Assembly: GCF_014192575.1 (NCBI RefSeq)
Contig: NZ_JACHYC010000008.1
Coordinates: 62,001-126,000, forward strand
Direction: 5' to 3'
From: Variovorax sp. Sphag1AA
GTDB lineage: Bacteria > Pseudomonadota > Gammaproteobacteria > Burkholderiales > Burkholderiaceae_C
DNA length: 64,000 nucleotides
Shown here: in pieces, positions 17,344 through 24,847 of the stretch
How the letters are laid out: the number at the start of each line of letters is the position of its first letter
How positions within the stretch are numbered: position 1 is the first letter of the stretch
Program-made: the position numbers and the translations under genes
Notes under the pieces: model-generated
The model's input: only the letters and a program-made list of their open reading frames with translations
Told to the model about the DNA's origin: nothing
The model's database searches: none

Positions 17344-18387
17344 ATGCCCGCCGATTCCCTTGCCGCGAGCTTTGTCCGCGCCGCCTCGCTCACGGGCTTC
17401 GAGGACCTGGTGCGCACGCACGGGGGCAACCCCGCCGTCATCCTGCAAACCTGCGGCCTGACGCCGCACGACCTGGCCGACCCCGAGCACTATCTACCCA
17501 ACCGCGCGGTGGCCCTGGCCATCGAGGAGGCCGCCCGCGCGCTGAACGTGCGCGACTTCGGCCTGCGCCTTTGCGCCCTGCAGGGCGTGGAAACGCTGGG
17601 GCTGCTGGGGCTGGTCATCCAGTCCGCGCCCACCGTGCGCGAAGGGATGATGCAGGGAGCGCGGTACGTCCATTTCCACAATTCCACGCTGGGCTACCGG
17701 ACCTTCATGGCGCCCGATGAGGGGCTGGAATACGTGGAGGTGTTCTCGAACCTGTCGTCCCTGCTCGACATACCGCAGGTGATGGAACTCTGCGTGGCCT
17801 ACATGTGCCGCCTGGCCCACGTGCTGTCCGAAGGCGCGCTGCGCCCCAGCGCGATCCATTTCCGCCACGCGCCCGTCGGCAGCAGCGCGCAGTACCGGCA
17901 GCACCTGGGACAGCTGCCGCACTTTCGCGCCGCGTTCGACGGCATTGCCATCGACCCGCTCGCCTGGCGCCAGCCCATACCGCGCCACAACCGGCTGCTG
18001 CAACAGTTTGTCGAGCGTTTCCTCATCGATACGTCGCCGGGGTCGGAGACCGGTGTAGCTAACCAGGTGCGCAGCATCCTGGGCAACCTGATGCGCGTGG
18101 GCCCGGCGGACCTGCCCGCGGTGGCGCGCGTTCTGGGCCAGCACCCGCGCACCCTGCAGCGTCGTTTGCGCGCCGAGGGCGCGGTGTTCGAGGACCTGCG
18201 CGATGCCGCCCGCAAGGCCTGGGTGGGCCAGTTGTTGGCGCAGCCGGGCCTGAGCCTGGGCCACATCGCGCAATTGCTGGGGTACGCGGACCAGTCCGTG
18301 TTGACGCGTGCCTGCCAGCGCTGGTTCGGTGCGTCGCCCCAGCGACTGCGCCGGGGCGTTCAGCGCCGGCTGGAGACATCACCTTGA
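17344..18387 (+). CDS. AraC-family regulator with Arabinose_bd-type sensor
   Basis: 347 aa. N-terminal ligand-sensing domain of the Arabinose_bd type ('GLRLCALQGVETLGLLGLVIQSAPTV' region, residues 70-100) and a C-terminal AraC HTH pair (about 250-345: 'DLPAVARVLGQHPRTLQRRLRAEG', 'IAQLLGYADQSVLTRACQRWFG' in segments). Start taken at ATG 17344, where the family N-terminus begins; an upstream in-frame start would run over the proposed operator. Probably activates the divergent BVMO-esterase-dehydrogenase operon, as ChnR does for chnB, by analogy. Its TGA overlaps the TTG start of trkA. Confidence 0.9.
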   Translation: MPADSLAASFVRAASLTGFEDLVRTHGGNPAVILQTCGLTPHDLADPEHYLPNRAVALAIEEAARALNVRDFGLRLCALQGVETLGLLGLVIQSAPTVREGMMQGARYVHFHNSTLGYRTFMAPDEGLEYVEVFSNLSSLLDIPQVMELCVAYMCRLAHVLSEGALRPSAIHFRHAPVGSSAQYRQHLGQLPHFRAAFDGIAIDPLAWRQPIPRHNRLLQQFVERFLIDTSPGSETGVANQVRSILGNLMRVGPADLPAVARVLGQHPRTLQRRLRAEGAVFEDLRDAARKAWVGQLLAQPGLSLGHIAQLLGYADQSVLTRACQRWFGASPQRLRRGVQRRLETSP

Positions 18388-19850
18388 AAATCATCATCCT
18401 CGGCGCGGGCCGGATCGGCGAGAGCGTGGCCGGCACGCTTGTGTCGGAGGCCAACGACATCACGGTCATCGACACCGATGCGGCGCGCCTGCGCGAGCTC
18501 GAGGAGCGCTTCGAACTTCGCGGCGTGGTCGGCAGCGGGATCGAGCCCGACGTGCTGGCCGAAGCCGGCGCGCGCGATGCCGACATGCTGATCGCGTGCG
18601 CGGCACAGGACGAAACCAATCTCGTCTGCTGCAAGGTCGCCTACCAGCTCTTCAACATACCGACGCGCATCGCGCGCGTGCGCTCCGACGCCTTCAAGGC
18701 GGACAGCCCGCTGCTCGGCAAGGAAGGCTTCGCGGTCGATTGCGTGATCTGCCCCGAGGAATCGCTCACGCGCTACATCGGCAAGCTGGTCGAGTATCCG
18801 GAGGCGCTGCAGGTGCGCGAGTTCGCCGATGGCCTCGCCTGCCTCGTGGCGGTGCGCGCGGTGGCCGGCGCGCCGCTGGTGCGGCACAGCATCGCCGAGC
18901 TGCGCGAACGCGTGCCCAACGCGGACATGCGCATCGTCGCGATCTACCGCCGCTTCGAGAACGAACCCGATCGCTTCATCCTCTGCGAAGGCCGCACGCT
19001 CATCGAGCCCGGCGACGAGGTGTTCGTGCTCTCGGCGCGCGAGCACCTGCAGTCGGTGCTGTCCGCGCTTCACCGTGACGACCAGGGGGGCCGCCGGGAG
19101 GTCGAGCGCATCATGATCGCGGGCGGTGGCCGCGTGGGCCTGCGACTGGCGAAGCAGCTTGTCGAGACCGGCCGCAGCTACCAGATCAAGCTGCTGGAGC
19201 GTGACGCCGCGCGTTGCGTGCAGCTCGCCTCCGAGCTGCCTTCGAGCGTGCTGGTGCTGCACGGCGACGGCACCGACGAGGACCTGCTCGACGACGAAGG
19301 GATCGAGAGCATCGACCTCTTCCTCGCACTCACCAGCGACGACGAGGACAACATCATGGCCAGCCTGCTGGCCAAGCGCATGGGCGCGACGCGCGTGCTG
19401 GCGCTGATCAACCGCCGCAGCTATGCCGACCTGATGCACGGCACGCAGATCGACATCGCGCTTTCGCCGGCGCAGACGATGCTCGGCGAGCTGCTCGCCT
19501 ATGTGAGGCAAGGCGACGTGCAGGCGGTCCACAGCCTTCGCCGCGGCGTCGCCGAGGCCCTGGAGATCGTGGCGCGCGGCGACCGCAAGACCTCGCGCGT
19601 GGTCGGCCGCAGCGTCTCGGACATCCGGCTGCCCAAGGGCGCGCAGGTCGGGCTCATCATGCGCGGGCTGCCGGACCTCGGCATGGGCTCGGTGCCGAAC
19701 GGCGGCGCACCACTTGCACCCGCGCAGGTCATCATCGCGCGCGGCGACACCGTGATCGAGAGCAACGATCACGTCATCGTCTTCGTGCCCAGGAAGAGAC
19801 AGGTGCGCGATGTCGAGAAGCTATTCCGCGTGAGCGCCACCTTCTTCTGA
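18384..19850 (+). CDS. trkA: Trk potassium uptake regulatory subunit TrkA
   Basis: 488 aa cytoplasmic, peripheral subunit that gates the Trk K+ channel. Two tandem RCK halves, each a Rossmann NAD-binding N-domain (ILGAGRIGESVA at 5-16; IAGGGRVGLRLA near 246-257) plus a C-domain. Acidic 'IDTD' ends the second beta strand as expected for NAD binding. The start is TTG at 18384, overlapping the AraC TGA (TTGA); no other start gives a full first Rossmann motif. trkH follows 18 bp later. The functional link to the AraC gene upstream is doubtful; the coupling may be incidental. Confidence 0.95.
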   Translation: MKIIILGAGRIGESVAGTLVSEANDITVIDTDAARLRELEERFELRGVVGSGIEPDVLAEAGARDADMLIACAAQDETNLVCCKVAYQLFNIPTRIARVRSDAFKADSPLLGKEGFAVDCVICPEESLTRYIGKLVEYPEALQVREFADGLACLVAVRAVAGAPLVRHSIAELRERVPNADMRIVAIYRRFENEPDRFILCEGRTLIEPGDEVFVLSAREHLQSVLSALHRDDQGGRREVERIMIAGGGRVGLRLAKQLVETGRSYQIKLLERDAARCVQLASELPSSVLVLHGDGTDEDLLDDEGIESIDLFLALTSDDEDNIMASLLAKRMGATRVLALINRRSYADLMHGTQIDIALSPAQTMLGELLAYVRQGDVQAVHSLRRGVAEALEIVARGDRKTSRVVGRSVSDIRLPKGAQVGLIMRGLPDLGMGSVPNGGAPLAPAQVIIARGDTVIESNDHVIVFVPRKRQVRDVEKLFRVSATFF

Positions 19851-19868
19851 CGCAGCGGCGCCGATTCC

Positions 19869-21335
19869 ATGAGCGACTTCCTCCCGGTGCTGCGCGTCCT
19901 CGGCGCGCTGATCACCTTCTTTTCGCTGAGCATGTTCGTGCCGTGGGTGATCTCATGGACACATGCCGACGGGCTGCGTCACGTCTGGGCCATCTCCGCG
20001 GCCATCGCCTTCGTCATCGGCGCCGCCATGTGGGTGGGCCTGCGACGCTACAAGCGCGAGTTGCAGCCTCGCCATGGCATCTTCCTGGTGTCGTTCACCT
20101 GGGTGCTGCTGCCGTTGATCGCAACGCTGCCGCTGATGTGGTCGCTGCACGATGTCGGTCGGCCGATCAACTTCACGCATGCGTACTTCGAGGCGGTGTC
20201 GGGTCTCACGACCACCGGCGCGACCGTCCTCACGCAGCTGGACGATCTGCCGGTGTCGATCAACATATGGCGCACCTTCCTGCAATGGATCGGCGGCATG
20301 GGCATCCTGGTGCTGGCGGTCGCGATCCTGCCGTTGCTGGGCGTGGGCGGCAGCCAGCTCTTCAAGGCCGAAGTGGCCGGGCCGATCAAGGACAGCAAGC
20401 TCACGCCGCGCGTGAAGGAAACCGCCAAGGGCCTCTGGGGCATCTACGCGACCTTCTCGGTGGTGTGCTTCCTCGCCTACTGGGCCGGCGGCATGTCCGC
20501 GATCGACGCGGTGATGCACATGTTCACCACCGTGAGCCTCGGTGGTCTCTCGTCACACGATGCGAGCTTCGCGTACTTCCACTCGGCGGCCCTCGAAGCC
20601 GTGGCCGTGTTCTTCATGCTCGCGGCGAGCTGCAACTTCGCGCTCTACTTCGTCGCGATGCGCAAGGGGAGCTTGCGCGGCTTCTGGCGCGACCCGGAAA
20701 TGCGCGCCACGCTCATCGCCCTCATCGGGGGCGGCTTTCTCGTGGCTGTGGTGCTATGGGCCAAGGGCGTCTACGGGCCGCTCGACGCGCTGCGCCACGG
20801 CATGTTCCACGCGATCTCGGTCGGCAGCACCACCGGGTACGCCACTGTCGACTACCTGCACTGGCCCGTGTTCGCGCCGATGTTCATGCTGCTGCTCTCG
20901 GGTGTCGCGACAAGCGCCGGTTCGGCCGGATGCGGGATCAAGATGGTGCGCGTGCTCATCCTCGTGAAGCAGGCCCGGCGCGAGATGACGCGCCTCGTGC
21001 ATCCACGCGCGGTCCAGCCAGTGACGCTCGGCAGCGTGGTCGTGGACAACCGCGTGATCTTCTCGGTGCTCGCCTTCATGCTGGTCTACGGCGTGACCAC
21101 GATCGCGCTGAGCATGCTGCTGGTGCTGACCGACCTCGATCCGGTCACCGCCTTCAGCGCGGTCATCGCCAGCGTCAACTGCACCGGGCCGGGGCTCGGC
21201 AGCGTCGGGCCGGCGGGCAACTTCAGCGGGCTGACGAACTTTCAGGTCTGGGTCTGCACCTTCGCGATGGTGCTCGGACGGCTGGAGATGCTGAGCTTCA
21301 TCGCGCTTCTCACGCCGTCGTTCTGGCGCAAGTGA
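19869..21335 (+). CDS. trkH: Trk potassium transporter membrane subunit TrkH
   Basis: 488 aa polytopic inner-membrane protein, the pore subunit of low-affinity K+ uptake. Four selectivity-filter repeats of the Trk/Ktr type are visible: 'VSGLTTTGATV', 'TVSLGGLSS', 'STTGYATVD' and 'NCTGPGLGSVGPAGNF'. Length matches E. coli TrkH (483 aa). Directly downstream of trkA and ends 6 bp from the convergent SDR. Confidence 0.96.
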   Translation: MSDFLPVLRVLGALITFFSLSMFVPWVISWTHADGLRHVWAISAAIAFVIGAAMWVGLRRYKRELQPRHGIFLVSFTWVLLPLIATLPLMWSLHDVGRPINFTHAYFEAVSGLTTTGATVLTQLDDLPVSINIWRTFLQWIGGMGILVLAVAILPLLGVGGSQLFKAEVAGPIKDSKLTPRVKETAKGLWGIYATFSVVCFLAYWAGGMSAIDAVMHMFTTVSLGGLSSHDASFAYFHSAALEAVAVFFMLAASCNFALYFVAMRKGSLRGFWRDPEMRATLIALIGGGFLVAVVLWAKGVYGPLDALRHGMFHAISVGSTTGYATVDYLHWPVFAPMFMLLLSGVATSAGSAGCGIKMVRVLILVKQARREMTRLVHPRAVQPVTLGSVVVDNRVIFSVLAFMLVYGVTTIALSMLLVLTDLDPVTAFSAVIASVNCTGPGLGSVGPAGNFSGLTNFQVWVCTFAMVLGRLEMLSFIALLTPSFWRK

Positions 21336-21341
21336 GGCAGC

Positions 21342-22118
21342 TCAGCAGGTCACGCCGCCGTCGATGACGAGGCTCTGACCGGTCATGAACGCACCGGCCT
21401 TCGATGCCAGGAACACCGCGGCGCCTGCGATCTCGTCGGGCTCGCCAATGCGGCGCAGCGGCGTAGTGGACGTGCGGCGCTGGAGGGTCTCAGGGTCGTC
21501 CCAGAGCGCACGCGCAAAGTCGGTCTTGATGAGCCCCGGCGCGATGCAGTTCACGCGGATGTTGTCCGGGCCATATTCCACCGCGAGATTGCGCGCGAGC
21601 TGAAAGTCGGCCGCCTTCGAGACGTTGTAGGCACCGATCACCGGCGAGCCGCGCAGGCCGCCGATCGACGACACGATGATGATCGAGCCTTCCTTGCGCT
21701 CGATCATCTGCGGCACCGCGAAGTTGATGAGCCAGTGGTTGGCGATGACGTTGTTCTCGAGGATCTTGCGGAACTGGTCGTCCTCGATACCCCCAAGCGG
21801 GCCGTAGTACGGATTGCTCGCGGCGTTGCACACCACCACGTCCACCCGGCCGAGCTGGCGCGTGGTCTCGTCGACCAGATGGCGCAGGTCGGCCTTCGAC
21901 GAGATGTTGGCCGGGATCGAGATCGCCGCGCCGTCGCCGTGCGCGCGGTTGATCGCATCGCGCACTTCGGCGCAGGGTTCGGGCTTGCGCGACGAGATCA
22001 CGACCTTGGCGCCATGCTCTGCCATGCGCTCGGCAATCGCACGGCCGATGCCGCGCGACGAGCCGGTGATGATGGCAACCTTGCCGGCCAGCGAAAACAG
22101 GGGGTCGGACGTGGACAT
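21342..22118 (-). CDS. SDR-family oxidoreductase
   Basis: 258 aa classical short-chain dehydrogenase. TGSSRGIG, 'VVCNAASNPYYG' (variant NNAG), Ser in 'IIVSSIGG', YNVSK active-site Tyr/Lys, C-terminal 'FMTGQSLVIDGGVTC'. 'SSRKPEPC' after beta-2 suggests NADP(H). AAGGAG before ATG 22118 rules out the 52-codon upstream extension. The 'NPYYGPL' motif is shared with SDRs often annotated as glucose/ribitol or 3-oxoacyl reductases; substrate unknown. The SLATT-like gene lies 79 bp upstream on the same strand. Confidence 0.9.
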   Translation of the reverse strand: MSTSDPLFSLAGKVAIITGSSRGIGRAIAERMAEHGAKVVISSRKPEPCAEVRDAINRAHGDGAAISIPANISSKADLRHLVDETTRQLGRVDVVVCNAASNPYYGPLGGIEDDQFRKILENNVIANHWLINFAVPQMIERKEGSIIIVSSIGGLRGSPVIGAYNVSKAADFQLARNLAVEYGPDNIRVNCIAPGLIKTDFARALWDDPETLQRRTSTTPLRRIGEPDEIAGAAVFLASKAGAFMTGQSLVIDGGVTC

Positions 22119-22197
22119 CGGTGTCTCCTTATCGGTGTTCGATCTTCGGTATTGGACCGCCCGATTGGAACCCACCGGCCCGTCTCGCGACGGTCGC

Positions 22198-22737
22198 CTA
22201 TTTGTCTCGCTCGCGGATGGCCTTCCACGTCTGCTCGTACGCTTCGGTGAGCCGCTGGTACTCGGCGAAGCCATCGCCGGCGACCTGCTCGCGGCGGGTC
22301 TCGAAATCCGGGCTGCGTTCGGCGAACTCCAGCTTTTCCTTGAGGTCCCTCAGGTCGCTGCAATAGGTGCGCAGCGCGATCCACAGCTCGCGCGGCGCGT
22401 AGAAGGTCTTCACCAGCGTGACCAGCGTCGCCAGGGCGCTCAGCACCAGCACGACGTTCGTCGCGACCGCGCCCAGCCCGGTGCCGCCTGCCACCTGGAA
22501 GCCGGTGATCACGGTGATGCTCGCGGCGAGCAGCGCAATCGCAAGCTGCGTCACGAAGCTCGACACCCGGTACCAGTTGGCACGCGGCTCGCGGTCGCGC
22601 AGTTGCGCGTCGATCGCCTGGTAGACGTACTGCAGCTGAGCGGCCTGGGACGCGGGTGCGATCGGCGCCGCGCGTTGCGGCGAAGCCTCGAGCGCGGGTT
22701 CGACCTGCTGCGGCAGGCTCGAAGGATCAGCGGCCAT
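22198..22737 (-). CDS. DUF4231 (SLATT-like) membrane protein
   Basis: 179 aa. Pro/Ala-rich N-terminus (1-30), an amphipathic helix (35-55, 'QYVYQAIDAQLRDREPRANW'), two adjacent membrane segments (about 60-105), then a long charged helix with 'TFYAPRELWIALRTYCSDL' and 'AYEQTWKAIRERD'. This helix-TM-TM-helix layout is that of DUF4231, which I place with the SLATT-type proteins proposed by others as membrane effectors in bacterial conflict systems. No nucleotide-sensing partner (SMODS or similar) is next to it. Divergent from the DUF2272 gene across 164 bp. Confidence 0.7.
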   Translation of the reverse strand: MAADPSSLPQQVEPALEASPQRAAPIAPASQAAQLQYVYQAIDAQLRDREPRANWYRVSSFVTQLAIALLAASITVITGFQVAGGTGLGAVATNVVLVLSALATLVTLVKTFYAPRELWIALRTYCSDLRDLKEKLEFAERSPDFETRREQVAGDGFAEYQRLTEAYEQTWKAIRERDK

Positions 22738-22840
22738 GGATCGCTCCTTCCTCGCTCCGGTCGACCGGAAGTCCCCGCATCATCGAACCCGGCGCAAGCC
22801 GGCCCAATACCCCGAACGGCCTAGGGTGGCCCGATCCGGA

Positions 22841-22869
22841 TTGACACCCCGCCCGAAAGGCTGAACGAT
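22841..22869 (+). promoter_or_regulatory. Putative sigma-70 promoter of the DUF2272 gene
   Basis: Consensus -35 TTGACA (22841-22846), 17-bp spacer, weak -10 AACGAT (22864-22869). It ends 32 bp before the start at 22902. Confidence 0.45.
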
Positions 22870-22901
22870 GCCCTACCCCCACCCTGCGCGAGGAGACGGC
22901 G

Positions 22902-23756
22902 ATGCAGAAGAAGGTCGGTGTCGAGGCCATCAACGTGCGTTCGGGAACCACGACGCAGGCCAACAACATCCTCGGAACACTCGACCTCGGGCATCCGGTC
23001 GAAGACCTGGAAGACGGGCCTTCGGGCTGGATGCACGTTCGCACCGAAGTCGACGGCAAGGAGATCGAAGGCTTCGCCGTCAGCGAGCTCCACAAGACCG
23101 CCGCCTGGAACCCACCGCCGCAACCCACCTTCCGCCCGCTTGAAAGCGCTGCCCGCGAGGCGCTGGCCGATGCGGCCATCGCGCAGTGGATCCGGTTCGA
23201 CCGCGGCGAAGGCGAGGAGACCAAGGAACCCTTCAGCAGCTTCATCGGCGCGATGTGGAAGCACTTCGGAGAGAAGTTCACCGGCAAGGACCAGCAGATG
23301 CCCTGGTCGGCGGTCGCGATCTCGCTGATGGTGCGCAATGCCGCGGCCAAGGGCTTCGAAGCCTACGGGCGGTTTCCCGAATCGACCGGGCATGCGCGGT
23401 ACATCTGGTCCTCGATCCGTGCGATGGCAAGCGGCGACACGACAGCCACGTTCTGGGGCGTGCGCCGCAACAACCAGAAGCCACTGGTCGGCGACATCAT
23501 CGCGAACTGGCGCAACGATCCGCACAGCTACGACCAGTTCCTTGCCGCGCAGGCAAACCCCCAGTGGCCCAGTCACACGGACATCGTGGTGGCGGTCGGC
23601 CCGAACATGTGCCTGGCGATCGGCGGGAACGTCCGCAACACCGTCTTCGCCACGCGCTACCAACTCGACAACAGCGGCTTTCTTTCGCCGAACCAGCGCA
23701 TCGCCAACGGCAAGCCCGTGGGCGAAGTCATCGCGCTGATGTCGAACCGCGCCTGA
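22902..23756 (+). CDS. SH3-like/DUF2272 domain protein
   Basis: 284 aa. Residues 5-65 look like a bacterial SH3 module ('INVRSGTTTQANNILGTLDLG', '...GWMHVRTEV'). From about 80 the DUF2272 signature runs: 'PWSAVAISLMVRNA', 'FPESTGHARYIW', 'KPLVGDIIANWRND', 'HTDIVVAVG' and 'LAIGGNVRNTV'. The family resembles NlpC/P60/CHAP-type cell-wall hydrolases in layout, but no Cys sits where a nucleophile would be expected in 'PWSAVAIS'. No signal peptide is visible. GAGGAG lies 7 nt upstream. Function unknown; divergent from the SLATT-like gene. Confidence 0.75.
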   Translation: MQKKVGVEAINVRSGTTTQANNILGTLDLGHPVEDLEDGPSGWMHVRTEVDGKEIEGFAVSELHKTAAWNPPPQPTFRPLESAAREALADAAIAQWIRFDRGEGEETKEPFSSFIGAMWKHFGEKFTGKDQQMPWSAVAISLMVRNAAAKGFEAYGRFPESTGHARYIWSSIRAMASGDTTATFWGVRRNNQKPLVGDIIANWRNDPHSYDQFLAAQANPQWPSHTDIVVAVGPNMCLAIGGNVRNTVFATRYQLDNSGFLSPNQRIANGKPVGEVIALMSNRA

Positions 23757-23848
23757 CGGACCCCTGCGGCTGAGCAAGCCGCTGCCAGCGCAAGCGGGCG
23801 CCGTCCCACACGCCCGCCGGGCCCGAGCGCCTATGGTCACGCCAGACC

Positions 23849-24832
23849 ATGCGCCCGGAGGCCGCCGCCATCACCGCCGACCCGATGTCCGTCGCAGCCC
23901 CTTCTGGCTGGCGACGGTGGCGGCGCTGGCTCGTGCCGCTGTTCGCGGCGGTGGTGCTTGGGCTGCTGCTCTTTCACGCGGGCAAGGTGGACTGGGCCGG
24001 CGCGTGGGCAGCGCTTCACCGCTATTCACCGCTGCTGCTGCTCGGGGTGTTGGGGTTGGCGACTGCGAGCCACGCCGTCTACGGCTGCTTCGACCTGATC
24101 GGGCGGCAGCACACGCACCACGGTCTGGCGCGTTGGCGCACCTGGGCGATCGCGGTGACGAGCTTCGCCTTCAACCTCAACCTGGGAGCGCTGGTGGGCA
24201 GCGTGGGGCTTCGCACCCGCCTCTACACGCGTGCGGGGCTCGACGAAGCCACCATCGCGCAGGTCGTGGCGCTGAGTCTTGCGACGAACTGGCTCGGCTA
24301 CGCCCTGATCGCCGGAGGCCTGTTTGCATCGGGCACGATCCGTCCGCCGGGCGAGGCGCATCTCGGCATGAGCACCTTCCGCGCGCTGGGGGTTCTGATG
24401 GTGCTGGTCGCGCTGGGCTACGTGGTGGCCTGCGCCCTCTCGCATGGACGCGAATGGCGTTGGCGGGGCCGCACGCTCAAGCCGCCGTCGGGCCGGCTCG
24501 CGCTGCTGCAGCTTGCGCTGTCGTCCTGCCACTGGCTCCTGACGGGTACCGCCATGTACCTTCTGCTGGGGCGCCATGTGCCCTACTCGACCACGTTGGC
24601 TGTGCTGATGGCGGCATCGATCGCCGGTGTGATCACGCCCATCCCGGCAGGCCTCGGCGTGCTTGAGGCCGTCTATCTCGCGCTGCTGTCAGGCTCCGTG
24701 CGACAGAGCGCGCTGATGGGCGCAGTCCTCGCCTATCGCGCGCTCTACTACCTGGTGCCGCTAGGTGGAGGGCTGCTGCTCTACATGCTGCTGGAGCGCC
24801 ATGCGGCGACCAGCAAGCCCCCCACCGGCTGA
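23849..24832 (+). CDS. UPF0104/LPG_synthase_TM family membrane protein
   Basis: 327 aa, about eight hydrophobic segments, of the YbhN/UPF0104 type related to the flippase-like domain of lysylphosphatidylglycerol synthases. Family motifs: 'SFAFNLNLGALVGSVGLRTRLYTRAGL' (positions about 107-133) and 'PIPAGLGVLEAVYLALL'. It has no aminoacyl-transferase domain, so it is a stand-alone membrane unit of unknown cargo. Neither ATG 23849 nor the in-frame ATG 23885 has a strong ribosome site; the longer form is given. Confidence 0.8.
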   Translation: MRPEAAAITADPMSVAAPSGWRRWRRWLVPLFAAVVLGLLLFHAGKVDWAGAWAALHRYSPLLLLGVLGLATASHAVYGCFDLIGRQHTHHGLARWRTWAIAVTSFAFNLNLGALVGSVGLRTRLYTRAGLDEATIAQVVALSLATNWLGYALIAGGLFASGTIRPPGEAHLGMSTFRALGVLMVLVALGYVVACALSHGREWRWRGRTLKPPSGRLALLQLALSSCHWLLTGTAMYLLLGRHVPYSTTLAVLMAASIAGVITPIPAGLGVLEAVYLALLSGSVRQSALMGAVLAYRALYYLVPLGGGLLLYMLLERHAATSKPPTG

Positions 24833-24847
24833 CCTTCTATCTGCCTG

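Noticed and set aside
19214..21367. 717-codon plus-strand frame across trkA and trkH
   Set aside because: Arg/His-rich frame-shifted reading; trkA and trkH occupy the true frames with intact motifs.
23775..23820. GC-rich hairpins between the DUF2272 and UPF0104 genes
   Set aside because: Stems of 6-7 bp without a T-tract; not convincing as terminators.
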